Shown here one piece after another: positions 49,660 through 58,493 of a stretch of 64,000 nt of DNA (the first letter of the stretch is position 1; each line of letters opens with the position of its first letter). Under the pieces are notes generated by a model. The model did not search any database. It had not been told where the DNA came from and saw nothing but the letters and a program-made list of their open reading frames with translations. The position numbers and the translations under genes were made by a program. This stretch comes from Glutamicibacter uratoxydans (lineage in GTDB: Bacteria; Actinomycetota; Actinomycetes; Actinomycetales; Micrococcaceae), in contig NZ_BJNY01000007.1 of the NCBI RefSeq assembly GCF_006539925.1, positions 62,001 to 126,000 of the forward strand, written 5' to 3'.

Positions 49660-51153
49660 GTGGCATCACAGACCACGGAGAATCCCAACGCCAACGAGCC
49701 TGAGCTCGAACGCGCACTATCCAACCGCCATATCCAGCTGATCGCCATCGGCGGCGCCATCGGCACCGGCCTGTTCATGGGCTCCGGCAAGACCATTTCG
49801 GTGGCCGGCCCCTCGGTGATCCTGGTCTACATGGTCATCGGCTTCATGCTGTACTTCGTCATGCGCGCCATGGGCGAGCTGCTGCTCAGCCGCACCAACT
49901 ACCGCAACTTCTCCGACTTCGCCGGAGACATCCTGGGCCCCTGGGCCGCGTTCTTCACCGGCTGGACCTACTGGTTCTGCTGGATTGTGACCGGCGTGGC
50001 CGACGTGATCGTGATCGCCTCGGTCTATGTGGCCTACTGGACCCCAACGTCCTGGCCGCTGTGGATTACCGCCATTGCGGTGATCGTCATCTTGATTCTG
50101 CTGAACCTGCCATCGGTGAAGGGCTTCGGCGAGACCGAGTTCTGGTTCGCCATGGTCAAAATCGTCGCCATCATCGCGCTGATCATCGTCGGCATCGTGC
50201 TGATCGTCACCGGCTTCACCCACGACTACGAGCACGGCACCGGCACCGCATCGCTGATGAACCTGTTCAACCAGAACGGCGGCTTCTTCGGCGGCGGCTT
50301 CATGGGCTTCATCATGGGCTTCCAGATCGCAGTGTTCGCCTTCGTCGGCATCGAGCTGGTGGGCACCGCCGCGGCCGAAACCAAGAACCCGGAGCACAAC
50401 CTGCCCAAGGCGGTCAACGCCATTCCAGTTCGCATCCTGCTCTTCTACGTCGGCTCGCTGGTCGTGCTGATGTCAGTGGTTCCTTGGCAGAACTTCAGCA
50501 AGGACGAGTCCCCGTTCGTCATGCTCTTCCAGCTCGCAGGCCTGGGCGCAGCCGCCCACCTGGTGAACCTGGTGGTGCTGACCTCCGCGATGTCCTCGGC
50601 GAACTCGGGCATCTACTCGACCTCCCGCATGGTCTACGGCCTGGCCACCGAGGGCGACGCGCCGCGCATCTTCGCCAAGCTGTCGCTGCGCAAGGTGCCG
50701 AAGAACGCGCTGTACCTCTCCGGCGTCTGCCTGCTCTCCTCGATCGTGCTGCTGGTCTTCGGCCTGGACAAGTCCACCGGCTTCTCCATCGTGACCACGA
50801 TTTCCTCGCTGTGCTTCATGTTCGTGTGGACCATCATCCTGGTCTCCTACCTGGTGTACCGCAAGCTGCGCCCGCAGGCCCACGACGAGTCGAAGTTCAA
50901 GATGCCGCTGGGCAGCTTCATGCCGTATGTGGTGATGGCGTTCTTCGTCTTCCTGCTCTGGGCCTTCACCAAGGATCCGGATACCCTGGCAGGTCTGATC
51001 GCCACCCCGATCTGGTTTGCGCTGCTGGCCATCGGCTACCTGTCGCTGCGCCGCAACCCGGCCCATGCCAAGGCCCGCGCTGACCACGAGGCGCGCATCG
51101 CCGAGGAAAAGCGCGAAGCCGCCGAGTACCTGGCCGGCAAGGCCCGCGTCTAG
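49660..51153 (+). CDS. Amino acid permease (APC family, CycA/GabP-like)
   Basis: A 497-residue twelve-helix transporter. The start is GTG 49660 with AAAGGGG 6-7 bases upstream. The first helix carries RHIQLIAIGGAIGTGLFMGS, the substrate-contacting glycine motif of this subfamily. AMGELLLSRTNYRNFSDFAG follows, and FQIAVFAFVGIELVGTAAAE has the conserved E-x-x-x-P region (ETKNPEHNLPKA). Closest in feel to D-serine/D-alanine/glycine transporters (CycA). The C-terminal 45 residues are charged and helical. Monocistronic. Confidence 0.9.
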   Translation: MASQTTENPNANEPELERALSNRHIQLIAIGGAIGTGLFMGSGKTISVAGPSVILVYMVIGFMLYFVMRAMGELLLSRTNYRNFSDFAGDILGPWAAFFTGWTYWFCWIVTGVADVIVIASVYVAYWTPTSWPLWITAIAVIVILILLNLPSVKGFGETEFWFAMVKIVAIIALIIVGIVLIVTGFTHDYEHGTGTASLMNLFNQNGGFFGGGFMGFIMGFQIAVFAFVGIELVGTAAAETKNPEHNLPKAVNAIPVRILLFYVGSLVVLMSVVPWQNFSKDESPFVMLFQLAGLGAAAHLVNLVVLTSAMSSANSGIYSTSRMVYGLATEGDAPRIFAKLSLRKVPKNALYLSGVCLLSSIVLLVFGLDKSTGFSIVTTISSLCFMFVWTIILVSYLVYRKLRPQAHDESKFKMPLGSFMPYVVMAFFVFLLWAFTKDPDTLAGLIATPIWFALLAIGYLSLRRNPAHAKARADHEARIAEEKREAAEYLAGKARV

Positions 51154-51164
51154 CGCTGTAAACG

Positions 51165-51206
51165 CCAAGAAAGTCCGCTGCATCCGCAGCGGACTTTCTT
51201 GGTTTA
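51165..51206. terminator. Bidirectional intrinsic terminator
   Basis: Perfect 17-bp stem (51165-51181 with 51186-51202, arm CCAAGAAAGTCCGCTGC), ATCC loop, then TTTAATT. It separates the convergent permease and NmrA-like genes. Confidence 0.85.
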
Positions 51207-52058
51207 ATTCAGCTTGAAGTTCGTGACGCGCAGCCACTGCTTGAAGCTGGACAGGCCCGGAATCAGCCGGGCCGATTCCAGCAGGTCCGCCCGGTAGGAC
51301 GGGGCGGTTGAGAAGTAGCGGAACATCTGCTGCATGTCATAGGCGCCGTCGAAGACCTCCAGCGGCAGCGGCTCATAGCGGGCAGGCAGGCCGAAGTGCT
51401 CTCCCACTGCCTGGGCCATCTGCTCCCCGGTCAGCTCGTCGCCGGCAAATTCCATGAAGTGCTCCGGCAGGCGTTCGGGATGCACGATGGCCAGCGCGGT
51501 CATCGCGCCGATGTCCTTCACGCCGATCATCTGCAGCGGCACTCCGGCAGGGATGGCCAGGCGGACGACCAGCTCGCCGCCCTCGCGGTCGATGCCGAAG
51601 TTCTGGAAGTTGTCCATGAAGTACACCGGGTGGATGAAGTAGGAGTCCAGGCCCAGGGACCTGATGTAGCGTTCCACCTCGCCCTTGGACTCGAAGTGCG
51701 GCACTGCGGTGGGGCGCTCGGAGGCGGCTCCGGCGTTGTAGATGTAGCGCTTGACTCCGGCGACGCGGGCGGCGTCCACCAGCGCCTTGCCTTGTTCGGC
51801 CTCGCTGCCCACCCCGGCGCCGTCCATGCTGGTCATGAACACGAAGGTGTGGATGCCCTCAAGCGCGGCGGTGACGCTGGCTGGATCGGTGATGTCTGCG
51901 GCGACGACCTGCGCGCCGAGCTCGCGCAGCTGCTGCGCACGGGCGCTGTGCGGGTCGCGGGCCAGTGCGCGCACCGGCAGTCCGCGCTCGCGCAGGGCTT
52001 GAACTACCGAGCCGCCCTGCTGGCCGGTGGCGCCGAAAACTGCAATGGATTCGCTCAA
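51204..52058 (-). CDS. NmrA-like NAD(P)-binding protein
   Basis: A 284-residue atypical short-chain dehydrogenase. The Rossmann start IAVFGATGQQGGSVVQALRE (G9-x2-G12) and VRALARDPHSARAQQLRELG are typical of the NmrA/HSCARG group. These bind NADP(H) as redox sensors or act as quinone or NAD(P)H-dependent reductases. Further conserved: YIYNAGAASERPTAVPHFES and HPVYFMDNF. It diverges from a TetR regulator; the intergenic region carries a near-perfect inverted repeat, so regulator and enzyme form one unit. Confidence 0.85.
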   Translation of the reverse strand: MSESIAVFGATGQQGGSVVQALRERGLPVRALARDPHSARAQQLRELGAQVVAADITDPASVTAALEGIHTFVFMTSMDGAGVGSEAEQGKALVDAARVAGVKRYIYNAGAASERPTAVPHFESKGEVERYIRSLGLDSYFIHPVYFMDNFQNFGIDREGGELVVRLAIPAGVPLQMIGVKDIGAMTALAIVHPERLPEHFMEFAGDELTGEQMAQAVGEHFGLPARYEPLPLEVFDGAYDMQQMFRYFSTAPSYRADLLESARLIPGLSSFKQWLRVTNFKLN

Positions 52059-52082
52059 GAGGTGTTCCTTCGTTCGAAAAAG

Positions 52083-52097
52083 TGAGAGTCACTGTCA
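52083..52097. promoter_or_regulatory. Candidate TetR operator
   Basis: A 7-1-7 inverted repeat TGAGAGT-C-ACTGTCA with one mismatch, 25 bases upstream of the NmrA-like start and about 60 bases before the divergent TetR gene. Confidence 0.5.
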
Positions 52098-52156
52098 GTT
52101 TGATTGTAGCTATCATTATTCTTGAGGGAAATATCCAATTGATCACAGGCGGGGCA

Positions 52157-52747
52157 ATGACACAGACCATGGGCTTGCGCGAGCGGCGGAAAATCGAACT
52201 GGTCTCCCGGGTCCACCAGGTCGCGGCGGATCTGGTCGCCGAACACGGTTATGACGGAACTACCGCCGCGCTGATCGCCAGCCACGCAGGAATCTCCCAG
52301 AGCACCTTTTTCCGCCATTTCGAGACCAAAGCGGATGCAGTGTTCTGGCCCTTGGACGGTTTCGTCGACGCGGTCGAAACCTTTGAGCCGCCCGCGACGC
52401 CGGCCGAACTGCGCCCAGCGCTCAACGCGTTATATTCAGCCCACTTCGCTTCCCAAGACGATGCGAATACCAGGTTTCTCATCTGGGTACACGCGCTGAC
52501 CACCAGCGACGTGCCGCTGCGCAATGCCCTGGCTGCCCGAGAACGCTGCATCCAGGACGTGCTGCACAGCCGGTTGAAGGCGGCGGGGCTTCCGGCCACG
52601 CTGGAGACGATCTTAAGCATCGAATACTGCGCGGCGCTCAGCGCCACAGCGATCAGGCACCTGGCCTGCAACGTACCGCTGGACCAAGCCACCACCAAGC
52701 AGCTGGTGCAGGTCCACCACCAGGTGGCGGCCCTGCCGTTGCCCTAG
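52157..52747 (+). CDS. TetR family regulator
   Basis: A 196-residue repressor. ATG 52157 follows AGGCGGGG; the open frame extends upstream to 51965 but through the divergent promoter. HTH: AEHGYDGTTAALIASHAGIS then QSTFFRHFETKADAVFWPLD. The ligand domain has no recognisable specificity. It probably represses the divergent NmrA-like gene through the repeat at 52083-52097. The gene ends about 160 bases before the convergent DUF4822 gene. Confidence 0.86.
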   Translation: MTQTMGLRERRKIELVSRVHQVAADLVAEHGYDGTTAALIASHAGISQSTFFRHFETKADAVFWPLDGFVDAVETFEPPATPAELRPALNALYSAHFASQDDANTRFLIWVHALTTSDVPLRNALAARERCIQDVLHSRLKAAGLPATLETILSIEYCAALSATAIRHLACNVPLDQATTKQLVQVHHQVAALPLP

Positions 52748-52906
52748 GAACGCTCCAGGTTCACCGAAAACTCAATCATGCCCTGCGGCTGACCGTCGAC
52801 CGCGACTGGCCCTTTGCCTCTGAACTTCTGCCTGCAGAAAGCAACACGGCGGCCTGCCGGAACGAATGCTCCGACTGGCCGCCGCGCTGACATCGACAGG
52901 TGCTGC

Positions 52907-53809
52907 CTACTTGCCTGCAGGCTCAGCGTGGTCGGTCGGGGTGTGGATGATGTCCACGTACTCGCCCTTGTTGTCCTCGGAAGGCACGCGGTAGGTGAAC
53001 TCGTCGCGGGTCAGCTTGGTGATTTCCGAGTCGCGCTCGAACAAGGTCTTGCCGGCCTCGTCCTTGGCGACGATGTGGCGGGTCTTGCCGTCTTCGGACA
53101 CGGTCCAGTCGCCCTGCATCTTCGGTGCGTCGTCCAGGGTGTACATCTGGAAGTCGCCGCCGTCGTTGAAGTAGGCGAAGCCGACGTAGTTCTTGGCTGC
53201 ATCGTCGGTCAGCGCGACGTCCTTGCCATCCTGGTCCACGGCGCCGGTAGTCTCCCACGCGGTGGAAGACAGCACCTGCGACGGGGTCAGCTTGGCTGGC
53301 TCGGCGTGGTCGGTCGGGGTGTGGATGATGTCCACATAGACGTCCTTGTTGCCCTCTTCAGGGTAGGTGCGGTAGGTGAACTTCTCGCCGGTCAGCTCGG
53401 TGATTTCAGAGTCGCGCTCGAACAGGGTCTTGCCGGCATCGTCCTTGGCGACGATGTGGCGGGTCTTGCCGTCCTCGGACACGGTCCAGTCGCCCTGCAT
53501 CTTTGGGGCGTCGTCCAGGGTGAACATGGTGAAGCTGCCGCCGTCCTTGAAGTAGGCGAAGCCCACGTAGTTCTTGGCGGCGTCGTCGGTCAGCTCGACG
53601 TCCTTGCCGTCCTGGTCCACGGCGCCGGTGGTCTCCCACGCGGTGGAGGACAGCACCTGTGAGCCGGTCTGCGCTGCGGACTCGGCGGCAGGGCTGCTGG
53701 AGGCAGGAGCCTCGGCGCCGGTGGTGGAGCACGCGGCCAGCAGGCTCATGGCGAGGACTGCCGAACCCAGGGCGGTGATGGTCTTGGCTGGCTTGGAGGT
53801 GAAGTTCAC
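52907..53809 (-). CDS. Lipoprotein with two tandem DUF4822 domains
   Basis: A 300-residue lipoprotein starting at GTG 53809 (GAAGGA upstream). Signal peptide and lipobox SLLAAC (C27) are followed by a Ser/Ala/Glu linker (residues 28-49). Two copies of a domain of about 122 residues follow (residues 50-172 and 177-298), each running from SQVLSSTAWETTGAVDQDGK to VDIIHTPTDHAEPA. The copies are nearly identical in long stretches (TLDDAPKMQGDWTVSEDGKT, AKNYVGFAYF), which shows a recent internal duplication. I recognise the unit as DUF4822. It is extracellular and its function is unknown. It diverges from a NarL-type two-component system that may control it. Confidence 0.82.
   Translation of the reverse strand: MNFTSKPAKTITALGSAVLAMSLLAACSTTGAEAPASSSPAAESAAQTGSQVLSSTAWETTGAVDQDGKDVELTDDAAKNYVGFAYFKDGGSFTMFTLDDAPKMQGDWTVSEDGKTRHIVAKDDAGKTLFERDSEITELTGEKFTYRTYPEEGNKDVYVDIIHTPTDHAEPAKLTPSQVLSSTAWETTGAVDQDGKDVALTDDAAKNYVGFAYFNDGGDFQMYTLDDAPKMQGDWTVSEDGKTRHIVAKDEAGKTLFERDSEITKLTRDEFTYRVPSEDNKGEYVDIIHTPTDHAEPAGK
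52916..53281 (-). repeat. Internal repeat copy 2 of DUF4822 gene
   Basis: Second coding copy (residues 177-298). It is closely similar at DNA level to 53294-53662, with scattered, partly synonymous differences and a 4-residue linker between copies. Confidence 0.85.
53294..53662 (-). repeat. Internal repeat copy 1 of DUF4822 gene
   Basis: First coding copy (residues 50-172), tandem with 52916-53281. It differs mainly near YFKDGGSFTMFT versus YFNDGGDFQMYT and at the C-terminal part of the domain. Confidence 0.85.
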
Positions 53810-53948
53810 GGTGGTTCCTTCGCTCGGTGGTTTTCCTGTTATCTCCATCCTGCTGTGTTTAAAAGTGCACGACATCCGGCGCACAGCCAGGAAGAAATAG
53901 CCGAACGGACGATAGCCGGGGCTGGCGGCCGCCGTAGAATACTTGGCT

Positions 53949-55142
53949 ATGGACATAGTCGAGGAGATGGGCGAGCCCGCGAGGCGCCGCGGCATTCTGG
54001 GCCAGATGCAGCGCCTGGACCGCTGGCTGGATGTCATCTTTGTCATCCTGCTGATCTCCAGTGCGCTGCGCTACCACGAACGCCACGACCTGTTTGCCGA
54101 CGGGCTGCCGGTGCTGCTGGGCAGCACCGGGCTGGTCATCGGCTACGCGCTGCGGCCGCTGGCCAACCGGCGCGGCTGGGGCATCGCCTGGTCGCTGGCG
54201 GCGGTGGTGCTGTGGGGCCTGCTCACGCTCCTGGCCCCGAGCTTTGCCTGGTGTTCGGTGCCGCTGGCCTTCGCGGTGCTGCAGATGCTGCCGTTTCGGT
54301 GGGCCGCTGTGGTGGTCGCGGCGATGATGCTCACGATCACGATCGGCTGGCTACGGGTGGGCACCGCCATCGACCCGACGCTGATTGCCGGCCCGATCGG
54401 CATCGGGCTGGTGACGGTCTTCGCCTACCGCGCGCTGGAGCGCGAATCCACCGCGCGGGCCAAGGCGGTCGAAGAGCTGCTGCAGGCCCAGGAGGACCTT
54501 GCCAGCCAACAGCGGCGCACCGGCGCGATCGCCGAAAGGGCTCGGCTCTCGCGCGACATCCACGATTCGATCGGCCAGGACCTGTCGAGCATCAACCTGT
54601 TTCTGCAGGCGGCCGAACAGTCTTGGGGCTCGGAAGCCGCCCGCGACCGGGTGCATACCGCCGCGCAGACCTCGCGCAGCGCCCTTGACACGGTGCGCCG
54701 GGTGGTGCGGGATCTTGCTGAGGAGTCGCTGAGCGCGGTGTCCCCCGGCGCCCTGCGCAGCCAGCTGGAGGCCATCATCGCCCAGCCCTGCGCCGGCACC
54801 GAGCTGGGGCTGCGCTTCGAGGGCGAGGCTCGGGCGCTGCCCGCCGATTTGGCCGAGGCGGTGATCTTCACGGTGCGCGGTGCGCTGGCCAATGTGCGCG
54901 ACCATGCGCAGGCGCAGCGGGCCATGGTCACCCTGACCTTCGAGCAGGAGGCGCTACTGGTGGATATCCGCGACGACGGCCGCGGCTTCAACACCGGCGC
55001 CAAGTCCGTGCCCTCGCTGCGCGGGCACGGACTGCCCGGGCTGCGCCGGAGGGTGCGCGGACTGGGTGGTAGTTTTGCCGTTGAGAGTTCACCCGGCGAG
55101 GGCACCTCGCTGTCAGTTGTTTTTCCCTGGGAGGAATCATGA
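53949..55142 (+). CDS. NarL-type sensor histidine kinase
   Basis: A 397-residue membrane sensor. Five or so helices in the first 160 residues form an intramembrane input domain with very short loops. A coiled coil follows, then the HisKA_3 box ERARLSRDIHDSIGQDLSSI with the phospho-accepting His in RDIHDSIGQDL. The ATPase domain shows VRGALANVRDHAQAQRAMV (N box), DIRDDGRGFNT (G1) and SLRGHGLPGLRRRVRGLGGS (G2). No ribosome site precedes ATG 53949, and TAGAAT lies about 10 bases upstream, so a leaderless start is possible. It overlaps the response regulator by four bases. Confidence 0.9.
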   Translation: MDIVEEMGEPARRRGILGQMQRLDRWLDVIFVILLISSALRYHERHDLFADGLPVLLGSTGLVIGYALRPLANRRGWGIAWSLAAVVLWGLLTLLAPSFAWCSVPLAFAVLQMLPFRWAAVVVAAMMLTITIGWLRVGTAIDPTLIAGPIGIGLVTVFAYRALERESTARAKAVEELLQAQEDLASQQRRTGAIAERARLSRDIHDSIGQDLSSINLFLQAAEQSWGSEAARDRVHTAAQTSRSALDTVRRVVRDLAEESLSAVSPGALRSQLEAIIAQPCAGTELGLRFEGEARALPADLAEAVIFTVRGALANVRDHAQAQRAMVTLTFEQEALLVDIRDDGRGFNTGAKSVPSLRGHGLPGLRRRVRGLGGSFAVESSPGEGTSLSVVFPWEES

Positions 55143-55765
55143 TCCGCATTGCCCTGATCGACGACCATCCGGTGGTGCGCGCCGGGATTGTCGCGCTGCT
55201 GGACACCGCGGCGGACATCGAAGTGGTGGGCCAGGGGCACGACGCCGATTCGGCGCTGGAACTGGTCAGGCGCGAGGCGCCCGATGTGGTGCTGATGGAC
55301 CTGCATCTGGGCGCAGGGCCCGGCGGCATCGAGGCGACCCGCGCGCTGCGCGCCCTGCCCAACCCGCCACAGGTGCTCGTGCTGACCACCTATGACACCG
55401 AAAGCGACATCCTCAAGTCGCTGGATGCCGGGGCGCTGGGCTACCTGCTCAAGGACACTCCCCCGGCGCAGCTGTTCGAGGCGGTGCGCTCGGTGGCGCG
55501 CGGCGAAACGGTGCTCGCCCCGGTGGTGGCGGCGACGCTTGTCAAGCGCAGCTCGAACCCGATGCCGCAGATCACCGCCCGCGAGGTGGATGTCCTGGAG
55601 CTGCTCGCCCAGGGCAAGAGCAACAAGGAGATCGCCAAGGCCCTGTTCGTCTCCGAGGGCACCGTGAAATCCCACCTGGCGCACATCTACACGAAGCTGA
55701 ATACTGACACCCGCGCCGGAGCAGTGGCGGAGGCCATCGCCCGACGCATTATCCGCCGCGCCTAG
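55139..55765 (+). CDS. NarL/LuxR-type response regulator
   Basis: A 208-residue response regulator. Receiver domain: LIDDHPVVRAG (acidic pocket D8-D9), phospho-acceptor D54 in VVLMDLHLGAGPGG, and the switch Thr and Lys in VLTTYDTE and GYLLKDTPPAQL. The DNA-binding LuxR domain is ITAREVDVLELLAQGKSNKE then IAKALFVSEGTVKSHLAHIY. It partners the histidine kinase it overlaps (ATGA at 55139-55142). Likely targets are local, for example the divergent DUF4822 lipoprotein; not shown. Confidence 0.93.
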   Translation: MIRIALIDDHPVVRAGIVALLDTAADIEVVGQGHDADSALELVRREAPDVVLMDLHLGAGPGGIEATRALRALPNPPQVLVLTTYDTESDILKSLDAGALGYLLKDTPPAQLFEAVRSVARGETVLAPVVAATLVKRSSNPMPQITAREVDVLELLAQGKSNKEIAKALFVSEGTVKSHLAHIYTKLNTDTRAGAVAEAIARRIIRRA

Positions 55766-55774
55766 AGCGCCGCC

Positions 55775-56315
55775 GTCACGGCGCAGTGAGGTTCCGGTGA
55801 TATTCGTTGCCTGCACGCTGCCCAAGAATGCTGCGACGGCCGCGAAATCCTCCGGCTTCCCGTAGTCGCCGCTGGGAATCATTGCCGCTGTCGCGGCATG
55901 GGCGTCCTGCACAGATAGGCCGCGCTTGGCCGCAGTGACCTGGTCGATCTGTGCAGCGCGAAAAGTGGCCACGCGCCCTGAAAGCAGCGAGTTGGCGGAG
56001 ATGACCGCGGCTGCGACCTCAGCGGCCAGCGTTCTGAGGTAGCCGGCCAATGAGATGCGACCCAGATTGGACAACGCGAGGTTTTCGATCGGCGTCTGCT
56101 GGTGCAACCGCGGTCGTGTCCTTGGCGAAACCGGGTTCCGGGCGGGGGCCGTTAAGTACTAGGATGTCGGCTGCGTTGACCGCTGCCACTGCTTGCTCGC
56201 AGAGTTCTGCACCGGGCATCTCGGCGGCAATTTACTGCGCCGCGGCCTTGCCCAGGCCCGAAGTTGATCCGGAGACTTACGCAGTTTTCCAAAGATGCCA
56301 AGATCCACCGTTGCG
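55775..56315 (-). pseudogene. Decayed short-chain dehydrogenase (SDR)
   Basis: Pieces of one SDR gene can be read on the minus strand. Near 56313 DLGIFGK, then after a shift VSGSTSGLGKAAAQ (glycine-rich cofactor loop), a TAA, IAAEMPGAELCEQAVAAVNA and ADILVLNGPRPEPGF. After a jump in frame near 56105 come PIENLALSNLGRISLAGYLR, TLAAEVAAAVISANSLLSG and GDYGKPEDFAAVAAFLGSVQ with ATNITGTSLRRDGG. Lesions: a missing base in an A-run (GGAAAACTGCG), two in-frame TAA codons, loss of about 50 central residues and loss of the normal stop. The family is the SDR branch with SNxxR in place of YxxxK. Confidence 0.75.
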
Positions 56316-56344
56316 CTAAGTTGCTGACTTCTGAGCATGGCAGT

Positions 56345-56681
56345 TCTCGGTATTTTCGTAACTTTGAGAACTTGCTCTGGGTGTATCCGGTAAATCTTCC
56401 CTAACTGTGATCTGCCGTGAAATCAGCCGATAAGTGATGCCGTTCACCGTTCAAAGCACTCCGCTCACCGATAAGTCTGCCTTGTTTTTCCGCGTAATGA
56501 AATTTCTTTTTCACTGTGCGATTCGTCATGCTCATAATGTAACTCGGAAACACACCAGCAAATCACTTCGACGGCTGCCGCTGTGTACCCAACGGTTGCG
56601 TACATGCCCACACGAATTATCACGACAGATCCCACTGCAGGGACCTGTCGTTCAGTTTTTCGTTCAACCGAAGGAAGAGAT
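56345..56681 (+). promoter_or_regulatory. AT-rich upstream region of the hydratase gene
   Basis: About 337 bases between the SDR remnant and the hydratase with no gene. CATAATGT near 56532-56539 is a -10 candidate. A short hairpin-forming segment (ACAGATCCC...GGGACCTGT, 56624-56649) lies in the leader. The ribosome site GAAGGAAGAG is at 56669-56678. Confidence 0.35.
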
Positions 56682-57449
56682 ATGGAAGCTTCTAGCATTC
56701 AAAGCGTTGCACGTAACCTGCGCCTGGCCACCCGCAGCGGTGCTCCGGTGTCCACCGTTGGAACCGAAACCATTGACATGGATCTAGCCTCGATCATTGC
56801 CGCGCACGGCCGCGAAATCGCCGAATCCGAGGGCGAACGAGTCATCGGCTACAAGATCGGCCTGACCGCAGAGGCAGTACGCGCTTCCTTCAACGCCGAC
56901 GCACCGGTTCAGGGCTACCTGCTGGAAAGCACGCTGATTGAAGCAGGAGGCTCCATCGCCACCGAGAACATGAGCAACCCTGCCGTAGAAGCTGAAATCG
57001 CGTTCATCATCGGCACCGCCCTGAACAACCCGGAGGCAACCATCGACGATGTCATCGCCGCGACCAAGGCAGTGGCTCCCGCCATTGAAATCGTTGACAG
57101 CCGCTGGACCGGCGGACCGGCAAACCTGCCGATGCTGGTCGCCGACAACACCAATGCCGCCGCAGCCGTCGTCGGCGAAGCGGTCGAGCTGCCAGCCGAT
57201 ATCGCGGCAGCCACCAGCCTGCTGACTGTCGGCGACACCGAGCACCCGGGGTCCACCGAAACGGTCATGGGCAATCCACTGGAATCCGTTGCCTGGCTGG
57301 CACGATACCTGGCACAAACTGCCGACGGACTCAAGCCTGGAGATATCATTCTCAGCGGCTCGATGAACGTGCCCGCTCCGCTGGCGGGTGCCAAGAGCGC
57401 CACCGCCGCAATCGCAGGCATCGGAAGCGTCAGCGCGAATTTCCACTAA
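56682..57449 (+). CDS. 2-keto-4-pentenoate hydratase-like enzyme
   Basis: A 255-residue protein of the MhpD/DmpE hydratase/decarboxylase group (FAH superfamily). Motifs: GERVIGYKIGLTAEAVRASF, NPAVEAEIAFIIGTAL (metal-binding glutamates), IEIVDSRWTGGPANLPMLVA with DN, and GDIILSGSMNVPAPLAGA. It hydrates 2-keto-4-pentenoate-type products of aromatic meta-cleavage, or acts on related 2-oxo acids. No other meta-pathway genes lie nearby. Its downstream terminator is inside a 96-bp repeat shared with 58778-58873. Confidence 0.87.
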   Translation: MEASSIQSVARNLRLATRSGAPVSTVGTETIDMDLASIIAAHGREIAESEGERVIGYKIGLTAEAVRASFNADAPVQGYLLESTLIEAGGSIATENMSNPAVEAEIAFIIGTALNNPEATIDDVIAATKAVAPAIEIVDSRWTGGPANLPMLVADNTNAAAAVVGEAVELPADIAAATSLLTVGDTEHPGSTETVMGNPLESVAWLARYLAQTADGLKPGDIILSGSMNVPAPLAGAKSATAAIAGIGSVSANFH

Positions 57450-57460
57450 TACGTCGCGTC

Positions 57461-57556
57461 AGATGCGCAGCAAGCCCTGTCCATTCGGACAGGGCTTGCT
57501 AGGTTTTGATGCGCTACTTCAGGTTCAATCGGCCTGACTTCATAATCCAGTACTCG
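57461..57556. repeat. 96-bp direct repeat, copy A
   Basis: Same orientation and about 88 percent identical by hand alignment (11 differences in 96) to 58778-58873. It includes a hairpin terminator (14-bp arms, 57469-57482 with 57487-57500) and, read on the minus strand, the last codons of a DUF3817 gene (EYWIMKSGRLNLK then stop). Most differences in the codons are synonymous. Confidence 0.85.
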
Positions 57557-57644
57557 TTTGAGTGCAAATCACTGCATCACGCAGTTATTAACAATCAGAG
57601 TCTCTCAGCCGTCAATACGTTGGATAAGCTTCTACCTTTTGCAT

Positions 57645-58436
57645 ATGGAAACTGTTTTCAACCTGCTCACCAAGCTTCGCGAGCCCACAGCCGTTGCAGA
57701 GTTTTCCAGCCAGTGGCTAGCCGGTCCTCAATGTTGCAATCGACAAGCTGTCTTGCTTACACACGAGCCATGGCAATGGATGACTTCCGGATTTGAACTG
57801 GTGTTGTCAGCAACGCCGCTCTTTGGGCCAATCATTGCCCTCCTGGCCGCAATCTACGCCGTGAGAACATTCAAGCTGAAGGTTCGGGTAGATCACGGGG
57901 ATCAATGGCTCAAGCGTTTTCAAGAAGGCATGGCAAAAAGCTTGAGTGAAAACGAAGTTGAACAGGAATTCGGCGCAAAGCTGCTGGCCACACTCAACCA
58001 ACCGGTTCGCCCCTGGTTATTTTTCGATCCTGACAAAAATAGAAGTCAAGGGCAGCGACGAGGCAACCGAGAAATCACTAGCCGTCAGTCCGTACCACCA
58101 AGAAAAGACCAATATCGCTTGCAGTCCAAGCCGATTAATAACAGTCAGATCTATGTTCGACATCCAGGCCTCAGACCTCACTGCCAACCAAGCACTTCCA
58201 TGACAGTCCACCCAATCGAAAGCCCCGATGACTCAGTTCAATTTCCGCTGACTGTTTCAGGCGAGTTCAATCGTGCCGGCAAGCCCATTTTTATCGCACG
58301 GCTAAAAGCCTATGCGGCATATCTCAAGTCAAAAATGGTTAGGTGGAATGTCTCCAGTGAGGAAGCTGAAATGCATCGTGCGATCTCAGAGAAACTACAA
58401 CGAAGAATGCTGTTCGAGTTCGGTGAAGGAGAATGA
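57645..58436 (+). CDS. Accessory protein with membrane segment, unknown
   Basis: A 263-residue ORF inside the segment bounded by 96-bp repeats. It begins METVFNLLTKLREPTAVAEF and has one hydrophobic helix (FELVLSATPLFGPIIALLAA, about residues 50-70). It then continues VDHGDQWLKRFQEGMAKSLS with EVEQEFGAKLLATL, a pattern I associate with small accessory membrane proteins of actinobacteria. From about 58030 an alternative frame reads more protein-like (KIEVKGSDEATEKSLAVSPY), so a frameshift is possible and the C-terminal half is uncertain. No ribosome site is evident. Codon use is less GC-biased than in neighbours. Confidence 0.45.
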   Translation: METVFNLLTKLREPTAVAEFSSQWLAGPQCCNRQAVLLTHEPWQWMTSGFELVLSATPLFGPIIALLAAIYAVRTFKLKVRVDHGDQWLKRFQEGMAKSLSENEVEQEFGAKLLATLNQPVRPWLFFDPDKNRSQGQRRGNREITSRQSVPPRKDQYRLQSKPINNSQIYVRHPGLRPHCQPSTSMTVHPIESPDDSVQFPLTVSGEFNRAGKPIFIARLKAYAAYLKSKMVRWNVSSEEAEMHRAISEKLQRRMLFEFGEGE

Positions 58437-58493
58437 ATACTACTCGGGGAACCAGCAGACAGCTACGATTGCTATTGAAAAGAGGTGAGCGGA

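Noticed and set aside
52748-52820. Minus-strand tail reading GPVAVDGQPQGMIEFSVNLE before a stop
   Set aside because: It looks like the end of a protein, but only about 25 codons are available, with no start or homologous continuation; too little to call a gene.
54425-56107. 560-codon minus-strand frame
   Set aside because: Most of it is antisense to the histidine kinase and response regulator. Only its first 110 codons are meaningful, as the tail of the decayed SDR gene, which is reported separately.
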